This document shows, in pieces, positions 5,915 to 11,009 of a stretch of DNA of 11,009 nt. Under the pieces are notes generated by a model. That model made no database searches. It saw nothing but the letters and a program-made list of their open reading frames with translations, and was not told the origin of the DNA. The position numbers were made by a program, and so were the translations under genes. This DNA is from Gammaproteobacteria bacterium (GTDB taxonomy: Bacteria; Pseudomonadota; Gammaproteobacteria; Chromatiales; Chromatiaceae): assembly GCA_030620735.1 (NCBI GenBank), contig JAUXDV010000042.1, forward strand, positions 1 through 11,009. The letters are read 5' to 3'. Numbering within the stretch: the first letter of the stretch is position 1; the number at the start of each line of letters is the position of its first letter.

Positions 5915-7212
5915 CAGCGCTTTCCGAGCCGTGCATAGTAAAAACCATCCATGCGCGACTCGCCGGGCAATATCTGCCAACCGGCGGACTGCTTGTGTCC
6001 CACCGCCAGAGCAATTACCTGCTCCATTGCATCATCATGCCTGGCCAAAAACGCTTCAATCTGCTGCTGATTCTCTTCCGGCAGCAGCGAGCAGGTCACA
6101 TACAACAGCACACCACCGGATTTCAGCAGCGGCCACACGGATTCGAGTATTTGCTGCTGACGCTCAGCCAGCGAATCCACATCCCCGGCTTTTCTCAATA
6201 GCTTGATATCGGGATGGCGTCGAATTACCCCTGTGGCGGTACAGGGGACATCCAGCAGTATCCGCTCATAGCTGCGATCACGCCACTCGCCCTGCTGCAG
6301 CGAGATATCACCTGCAATCAGGCGCGCCTGTTGCCCCAGGCGCTGTAAGTTTTCCTCGACACGCTGCAGCCGCCCGGCATCGATATCCATTGCAGTGACG
6401 CAGGCATCGGGCTGGCGCTCAAGAATGTGTGTCGTTTTTCCGCCGGGAGCCGCACAGGCATCAAGCACCTCGTCACCGGGTTGGGCATCGAGCAGCTGTG
6501 CGGCAAATTGCGCTCCGGCATCCTGCACCGACAGATAGCCGGCGGAGAACCCTGGCAGTAATTCAACAGCAGCTGCCTTCTCCAGCATCAATGCTGAGTC
6601 GATCCCGGCAAATGAATGTGCTGCGACCCCCGCTGCAGCCAGCTCAGCGATCGCAGCTTCAACACTGGTTCTGCTGCAATTCGCCCTCAGCGTCATCGGC
6701 GGCCGCTGCAGATAACTCTCTGCGATCTGGCGCCACTGTCCGGGCCATTCCTGCTGCAGGCGCTGCAACAGCCACTGCGGCATGGCCAGCGTTGCCGCAT
6801 CATTTGCATCCAACTGCTGCTGCAGGCTCTGCTGCTCCCGCAGGAAACGCCGCAATACCGCATTCGTCAGGCTTTTCGCCCAGCCCTTCCTGAGTTTCCC
6901 TGTTGCTGCTACAGTCTCCGAAACCGCAGCGTGCGCAGGAATCCGCGTATGCAGCAGTTGATAGAGTCCTACCAGCATCAGGGCATGAATGACTCTCTGT
7001 GAAGATTTGATCGGTTTGTCCAGCAACAGGCCCAATAGTGCGTCGAGTTGAAAGTACCAGCGGCACACCCCATAGGAAAGCTCAGCTGTCAGCGCTCTCT
7101 CCTTCTCGGGCAATCTGTCGGCAACACTGCGCAAAGCAGTCTCCAGGTTGCGCCCCTGCAATACCTGTTGAATTACCAGGGCGCTGGCTGCGCGCGCATC
7201 AAGTGCGGCCAT
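5914..7212 (-). CDS. rsmB: 16S rRNA (cytosine967-C5)-methyltransferase RsmB
   Basis: RsmB (Sun/Fmu) transfers a methyl group from S-adenosylmethionine to C5 of C967 in 16S rRNA before 30S assembly; it is cytosolic. The 432-residue length matches E. coli RsmB (429). The N-terminal NusB-like RNA-binding domain is about 1-140. The Rossmann methyltransferase core follows, with SAM motif I VLDACAAPGGKT (249-260) and acidic MDID (275-278). The PC motif DVPCTATG has Cys324, and TC motif YVTCSLLPEEN has Cys374, the expected nucleophile of RsmB-type enzymes. DVPC replaces the commoner DAPC, a mild change. The start is fixed by the TAATG overlap with the fmt stop, with AGGA 8 bases before it. The stop overlaps the DUF4390 start as TGATG. 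Confidence 0.97.
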   Translation of the reverse strand: MAALDARAASALVIQQVLQGRNLETALRSVADRLPEKERALTAELSYGVCRWYFQLDALLGLLLDKPIKSSQRVIHALMLVGLYQLLHTRIPAHAAVSETVAATGKLRKGWAKSLTNAVLRRFLREQQSLQQQLDANDAATLAMPQWLLQRLQQEWPGQWRQIAESYLQRPPMTLRANCSRTSVEAAIAELAAAGVAAHSFAGIDSALMLEKAAAVELLPGFSAGYLSVQDAGAQFAAQLLDAQPGDEVLDACAAPGGKTTHILERQPDACVTAMDIDAGRLQRVEENLQRLGQQARLIAGDISLQQGEWRDRSYERILLDVPCTATGVIRRHPDIKLLRKAGDVDSLAERQQQILESVWPLLKSGGVLLYVTCSLLPEENQQQIEAFLARHDDAMEQVIALAVGHKQSAGWQILPGESRMDGFYYARLGKR

Positions 7213-8138
7213 TACCCGAGTCCTACATTATCGAGTGAGTGGGCATTGAGAAAATCTGCTGCGGACATCGCCCTTTTTCCCGGCAGCTGCAACTTGATAA
7301 TACGCAGCAACCCCTCTCCGGTGGCGATATCAATACCATCAGGGGAGCTGTTGACGACACGACCGGGCGCAGCTTTGCTCTCACCATCGACAAGCCGCGA
7401 CTCCCACACGCGCAGCTGTTTACCGCCCAGCTGCGTATAGGCAACCGGCCAGCTATTGTATGCACACACCTTGCGATGGATCAAAGCAGCCGGCTCGCTC
7501 CACTCTATTGCCGCCTCACTCTTGCTGAGTTTGTGCGCATAAGTCACACCATCATCCGCTTGCGCAGTTGGCTGATGCTCATCACCGCCCAACAGCGGCA
7601 GTGCATCCATCAATGCATCTGCCCCCAGCTGCGCAAGCCGGTCATGCAGATGTGCGCCCGTCTCATTGGCGCTGATATCGACATCTCTACGCAACCACAC
7701 CGGACCGGTGTCCAGACCGGCCTCCATCTGCATGATAGAGATTCCCGTTTGTTGATCTGCTGCAATAATGGCGCGCTGTATCGGCGCCGCACCGCGCCAG
7801 CGCGGCAGCAGGGAGGCGTGAATATTCACGCCTCCCAGTCGCGGCGCGTCAAGAGCCGCCTGGGGAAGGATCAGCCCGTAGGCCACCACAACCATCAGGT
7901 CTGCCTGCAACTGCTGCAACTCCTCAACAGTTTCAGTCGCCTTGAAATCGAGTGGTTGATAAACTGGGATTTTATGATCGACAGCAACCTGCTTGACCGG
8001 ACCATGCACAAGCTTTCTACCTCGCCCGAGCGGGCGGTCAGGCTGCGTGTAGACCGCCACGACTTCATGGGGGGAGGCGATCAGCGCCTGTAACGCAGAA
8101 ACAGAGAAATCCGGTGTTCCGGCAAAAATGATGCGCAT
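7212..8138 (-). CDS. fmt: Methionyl-tRNA formyltransferase
   Basis: Fmt transfers a formyl group from 10-formyltetrahydrofolate to Met-tRNA(fMet), making the bacterial initiator. The protein is 308 residues, close to E. coli Fmt (315). The N-terminal catalytic domain begins MRIIFAGTPDFSV. The tRNA-contacting loop RPLGRGRKLVHGPVK is at 35-49, and the catalytic triad is Asn105, His107 (NIHASLLPRWRGAAPIQ) and Asp143 (AGLDTGP). The C-terminal tRNA-binding domain starts near 205 (KLSKSEAAIEW). The ATG overlaps the def stop as TAATG. Its own Shine-Dalgarno sequence is weak, which fits reinitiation after def. The def-fmt pairing is one of the most conserved bacterial linkages. Confidence 0.98.
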   Translation of the reverse strand: MRIIFAGTPDFSVSALQALIASPHEVVAVYTQPDRPLGRGRKLVHGPVKQVAVDHKIPVYQPLDFKATETVEELQQLQADLMVVVAYGLILPQAALDAPRLGGVNIHASLLPRWRGAAPIQRAIIAADQQTGISIMQMEAGLDTGPVWLRRDVDISANETGAHLHDRLAQLGADALMDALPLLGGDEHQPTAQADDGVTYAHKLSKSEAAIEWSEPAALIHRKVCAYNSWPVAYTQLGGKQLRVWESRLVDGESKAAPGRVVNSSPDGIDIATGEGLLRIIKLQLPGKRAMSAADFLNAHSLDNVGLG

Positions 8139-8647
8139 TAAATCACAACCGCCTGGCGACTCTTCTTCTCCATTTTTTTGCGGATGCGCTCTCGCTTCAG
8201 GTTTGATAAGTAGTCGACAAACAGCTTGCCGTCGAGGTGATCAATCTCATGCTGAATACAGACAGCCAGCAGGCCGTCGTCTTCGATCTCAATCCCGTTG
8301 CCGTCGTGATCCAGCGCACGCACCCTGATGTGCTGGGCTCGCGTCACAGTCTCAAACACCCCCGGAACCGAGAGGCAGCCCTCTTCGCAGCTCTCTTCAC
8401 CATCCCTCTCGATGATCTCGGGGTTGATCAAACACAGCGGCTGGTCATGATCTTCACTGATATCGATCACAATAATCCTTTTGGCGACATTCACCTGTAT
8501 CGCAGCAAGGCCGATTCCCGGAGCTGCATACATGGTTTCCAACATATCATCGAGCAGTCTCTGAATAGACTCATCCACATCCTCGACCGGAAGCGCGGTA
8601 TTGCGCAGGCGCGCATCAGGAAAGTGCAGAATTTCTAGTTTTGCCAT
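8138..8647 (-). CDS. def: Peptide deformylase
   Basis: Def hydrolyses N-formyl-Met on new polypeptides at the ribosome exit. All three family motifs are present in 169 residues (E. coli has 169): motif 1 GIGLAAIQ (44-51), motif 2 EGCLSVPG with metal ligand Cys91, and motif 3 QHEIDHLDG with ligands His133 and His137 and catalytic Glu134. The C-terminal tail is basic (KRERIRKKMEKK), like the ribosome-binding helix of E. coli Def. It is the first gene of the six-gene operon, with the ATG at 8647-8645. The ribosome site is modest, with GATGAG about 3 bases upstream and AGGA much further off. A divergent gene starts 137 bases away. Confidence 0.98.
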   Translation of the reverse strand: MAKLEILHFPDARLRNTALPVEDVDESIQRLLDDMLETMYAAPGIGLAAIQVNVAKRIIVIDISEDHDQPLCLINPEIIERDGEESCEEGCLSVPGVFETVTRAQHIRVRALDHDGNGIEIEDDGLLAVCIQHEIDHLDGKLFVDYLSNLKRERIRKKMEKKSRQAVVI

Positions 8648-8784
8648 AATCTCATCATCATTTGATTCAATCTGTTTCCTGAATCGCCGACTTCAGGTAT
8701 ATTCTCCTTTGCGTCTATGATATATAAAAATCACATTCATTTCCTGTGTCTGCGTCGAGGAACTGAATCCGGGGACCACAAGAT
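8648..8784. promoter_or_regulatory. Divergent control region between def and the LysM gene
   Basis: This 137-base gap must hold the promoters of both the leftward def operon and the rightward LysM-dprA unit. It contains an AT-rich core (8716-8730) and a perfect 6-base inverted repeat, CCTGAA (8678-8683) and TTCAGG (8692-8697) separated by 8 bases. A leftward promoter must lie here, but I find no pair of hexamers good enough to assign. The AT-rich core could serve both directions. Confidence 0.6.
8692..8721 (+). promoter_or_regulatory. Possible promoter of the LysM-dprA unit
   Basis: A -35-like TTCAGG (8692-8697), an 18-base spacer and a good -10 TATGAT (8716-8721) are seen. Initiation near 8728 would leave a leader of about 57 bases before the ATG at 8785. 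The -35 half matches consensus weakly and coincides with one arm of the inverted repeat, so a repressor bound there could block it (inference). Confidence 0.35.
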
Positions 8785-9966
8785 ATGACCAAACCAAGAT
8801 TACAACTACTGACAGCAATCCTGATACTGCTTGTGTCTGCGCCGCTAATGGCTGTGCAGTTGCGTGACGGTCACCCCAACGAAGTGATTGTCACCAAAGG
8901 AGATACCCTGTGGGATATATCCGGGCGATTTCTGCAGCACCCCTGGGAGTGGCCCCAGCTATGGAAAAGAAATCCCTCGATCAAGAACCCTGATCTCATC
9001 TACCCCGGCGACCGGTTGAGCCTGACATGGGTCAACGGCCAGCCACGACTGGTGCGTCAGGGTGGACGCAAGAGAGGCTCACCGATTGGAACTATCTCAC
9101 TACGGGTGATACGCGCATTTCTCTCCAGGCCCTATCTACTGGATGACAGAGCAATCGAAAACTCCGGTTACATCATAGGCTTTCGCGAAGGCACGCTGAT
9201 TGCAGGCCCTGGCGAGCGCGCCTATGCGCGTCACCTCGGCTCGCTGGAAGACGACTTCGAATCCAGTTCTACAAGCACCTGGAGACTTCCGCCAGGCGTC
9301 ACACTCCCTCCAGGCACAGGCGAACTTCCGCAAGGGTTCAGGTTCGTGGAGGGCGAGCCCAGGAAAAAAATACGCAGACCCACTGCAACACACTTCGACA
9401 TTGTGCGACCGGGAGATCTCTACAAGGATTATGATACTGGTGAAGTGCTCGGCAGAGTCGCTCTTTATATCGGCACGGCGAAGCTGCTTCGCGATGATGA
9501 TCCCGCTACTATCCAGATCACCTCGACGACAAGGGAGGTCATGCACGGTGATCGTTTAATCCCGTCTACGGCAAAAAAGATCAAGAACAAGGATCTCTAT
9601 TTTCAACCCGGAGTGCCGAGTCGGCAGGTAGATGGCCACATCATTGACATTCCCGGCGGCGTTACCAATGCAGGACAATATAGTGTAATCGCCATCGACA
9701 GGGGAGCAGCCGATGGCCTTGAGCAGGGCGATGTTCTGCTCGTAAACACTAGTCGACGCAACATTGTTGATCGCTTTGCTCCGAGACAGAGTGACGAGTC
9801 GGAGTACCCTGAGAAGCGTAATTTCTGGGGAAAGCCTATCGTGACTCTTCCAGAAGAGAGCGCTGGAAAAATCATCATCTTCCGCGTTTTTCATCGCGTC
9901 AGTTTTGGGCTCATATCGAGTGCAACCCGCTCCATCAAGAGCGGTTACCCGGTGCATAGTCCATAA
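8785..9966 (+). CDS. Secreted LysM-domain peptidoglycan-binding protein
   Basis: This 393-residue exported protein has a signal peptide (about 1-23; Lys3/Arg5, hydrophobic 8-19, cleavage near LMA-VQ). A single LysM domain follows at about 34-81 (VIVTKGDTLWDISGRFL to NPDLIYPGDRLSL), the fold that binds N-acetylglucosamine in peptidoglycan. The rest (about 100-393) resembles the conserved C-terminal part of LysM proteins encoded next to dprA in gammaproteobacteria and has no catalytic motif I can recognise. The C-terminal stretch, about 363-385 (AGKIIIFRVFHRVSFGLISS), is also typical of that group. GGGGA lies 9 bases before the ATG. No lipobox is visible. It heads a rightward unit with dprA 28 bases downstream. 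A role in the cell wall is likely; anything more specific would be a guess. Confidence 0.9.
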   Translation: MTKPRLQLLTAILILLVSAPLMAVQLRDGHPNEVIVTKGDTLWDISGRFLQHPWEWPQLWKRNPSIKNPDLIYPGDRLSLTWVNGQPRLVRQGGRKRGSPIGTISLRVIRAFLSRPYLLDDRAIENSGYIIGFREGTLIAGPGERAYARHLGSLEDDFESSSTSTWRLPPGVTLPPGTGELPQGFRFVEGEPRKKIRRPTATHFDIVRPGDLYKDYDTGEVLGRVALYIGTAKLLRDDDPATIQITSTTREVMHGDRLIPSTAKKIKNKDLYFQPGVPSRQVDGHIIDIPGGVTNAGQYSVIAIDRGAADGLEQGDVLLVNTSRRNIVDRFAPRQSDESEYPEKRNFWGKPIVTLPEESAGKIIIFRVFHRVSFGLISSATRSIKSGYPVHSP

Positions 9967-9994
9967 ACGACACTCACGGAACCCGGGCAACGGA

Positions 9995-11009
9995 ATGCTG
10001 AAATCAACACAATCACAATGGCTGGCGCTCATCCGTGCGCCGGGTATCGGCTCCAGAAGCATCCATAAACTCCTGCAGCATTTCGGCTCGATTGCGGATA
10101 TTTTTTCCGCATCCGCCGGCCATTTGCATGCCGCAGGAATCAAGTCTGATATCAGTGCAACTATACTGCACCCTGATGAGAGCCTGATCACTTCAGACTC
10201 CGCCTGGTTGGAAGCATCCGATCACCACCTGATCACCTGGGGTGATCCGGACTACCCCGCCTTGCTCGGTGAAATTCCCGATCCTCCGGCCGCTCTTTTT
10301 CTCAAAGGCAATCCCGAATTACTCAAACTCCCGCAGCTGGCGATAGTCGGCAGCCGCAACCCCACCTCCGGCGGCGTACAGAATGCCACACAATTTGCAA
10401 AACATCTCGCCACTTGCGGACTCGGGATCTGCAGCGGCATGGCGACTGGAATTGACACCGCCAGTCATGCCGGCGCTCTGCAGGCCGGCGGTTTTACCAT
10501 CGCCGTAGTCGCCACCGGACTGGATCGCGTCTACCCGGCCATCAATCGTGAACTGGCTCACAAGATAGCCAGTGAAGGGCTGCTGGTTTCGGAATTCCCT
10601 CCGGGTACAGGACCCAATGCAAGGCATTTTCCGAGTCGCAACCGTATTATTTCAGGCCTCTCGGTTGGCACACTGGTGGTTGAAGCCGCGCTGAGGAGCG
10701 GATCACTGATTACCGCCCGCCTTGCTGCCGAACAGGGACGCGAGGTGTTTGCAATCCCGGGCTCGATACACAACCCGCTTGCAAGGGGCTGTCACGGCCT
10801 GATTCGGCAGGGAGTCAAACTGGTGGAGACTGCCGAACACATCCTCGAGGAACTCTCACCGTTGCTTGCCGAATATCAGGAGAGTGTTGAAATTGATGCT
10901 GCCGGGGGTGAAAAACAATGCACAGATCAGCCTCCGCCACTGGATGACAGCTACCTCTCGTTGCTGGATCATATTGGCTATGACCCGCTCACGATCGATG
11001 AACTTATCC
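9995..11009 (+). CDS. dprA: DNA-processing protein DprA (Smf), C-terminal end missing
   Basis: DprA binds incoming single-stranded DNA and loads RecA during natural transformation; it is widespread even in bacteria not known to be competent. From the ATG at 9995, 338 codons reach the right edge; about 30-50 more would be usual. An N-terminal helix-hairpin-helix-like region (LIRAPGIGSRSIHKLLQHFG, 12-31) precedes the Rossmann-fold core, with AIVGSRNPT (116-124), SGMATGIDTASH (147-158), ATGLDRVYP, FPSRNRIISGLS, SGSLITARLA and FAIPGSIHNPLARGCHGLI. A C-terminal winged-helix domain appears to begin near 320 (YLSLLDHIGYDPLTIDEL). The Shine-Dalgarno sequence is poor. The short gap after the LysM gene suggests co-transcription. 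Confidence 0.97.
   Translation, partial: MLKSTQSQWLALIRAPGIGSRSIHKLLQHFGSIADIFSASAGHLHAAGIKSDISATILHPDESLITSDSAWLEASDHHLITWGDPDYPALLGEIPDPPAALFLKGNPELLKLPQLAIVGSRNPTSGGVQNATQFAKHLATCGLGICSGMATGIDTASHAGALQAGGFTIAVVATGLDRVYPAINRELAHKIASEGLLVSEFPPGTGPNARHFPSRNRIISGLSVGTLVVEAALRSGSLITARLAAEQGREVFAIPGSIHNPLARGCHGLIRQGVKLVETAEHILEELSPLLAEYQESVEIDAAGGEKQCTDQPPPLDDSYLSLLDHIGYDPLTIDELI

Noticed and set aside
5357..5980. Longer DUF4390 frame starting at 5980 (207 residues)
   Set aside because: The extra 22 residues lie within rsmB and would place the signal peptide internally. The ATG at 5914 has a ribosome site and a coupled TGATG junction.
7239..8093. Plus-strand open frame of 284 codons antisense to fmt
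   Set aside because: It is long, but the opposite strand encodes a full Fmt with all catalytic residues, and this frame has no motif.
8635..8661. Eight-codon frame (MMMRLWQN) ending just inside def, a possible leader peptide
   Set aside because: No properly spaced Shine-Dalgarno sequence. The ATGATGATG run is simple sequence and nothing suggests attenuation.
9556..10191. Minus-strand open frame of 211 codons across the LysM/dprA junction
   Set aside because: It spans two real genes and their gap on the other strand and has no ribosome site or recognisable domain.

Overview
The window is ordinary gammaproteobacterial core chromosome, moderately GC-rich (about 50%). It comes from a free-living or symbiotic lineage outside the Enterobacterales; a Chromatiales/Thiotrichales-like sulfur-oxidiser-type genome is my guess from protein flavour, not something the sequence proves. 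The grounds are the tyrT-glyT-thrT-tuf order, the def-fmt-rsmB-DUF4390-ntrY-ntrX order, and a divergent LysM-dprA pair beside def. No phage, insertion sequence, CRISPR array or obviously transferred gene is visible.

Layout. Bases 1-1518 (minus strand) hold a tRNA/elongation-factor operon read right to left: tRNA-Tyr(GUA), tRNA-Gly(UCC), tRNA-Thr(GGU), then tuf, whose 3' end runs off the left edge. A TTGACA / 17 bp / CAAAAT promoter lies just upstream of tRNA-Tyr. Bases 1519-1812 are non-coding. Apart from the promoter they hold a striking heptamer-phased repeat, (CAGTTNG)n on one side and its inverse (ACTGCNA)n on the other, which can fold into a long imperfect hairpin just after ntrX. Bases 1813-8647 (minus) are six tightly packed genes read right to left: def, fmt, rsmB, a DUF4390 secreted protein, ntrY and ntrX. 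Every junction overlaps by 1, 4 or 19 bases, so the block looks like one translationally coupled operon. Bases 8648-8784 are a short divergent control region. Bases 8785-11009 (plus) carry a secreted LysM-domain protein and dprA, which is cut by the right edge.

How the genes work together. fmt formylates initiator Met-tRNA, def removes the formyl group from new proteins, and rsmB methylates C967 of 16S rRNA, so the first half of the operon serves translation. The second half is an envelope-sensing NtrY/NtrX two-component system preceded by a small exported DUF4390 protein of unknown function. The tRNA/tuf operon supplies the ternary-complex machinery. The LysM protein probably binds peptidoglycan, and DprA loads RecA on incoming single-stranded DNA.

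Most noteworthy: NtrX lacks the sigma-54-contacting GAFTGA loop and also has Arg for the Walker A Lys and Gln at a usual arginine-finger position, so it is unlikely to be a classical sigma-54 activator. The DUF4390 protein sits directly before NtrY and may act with it in the periplasm (inference). The heptamer repeat/hairpin is the one piece of structure not explained by genes. I see no convincing undescribed multi-gene system here.
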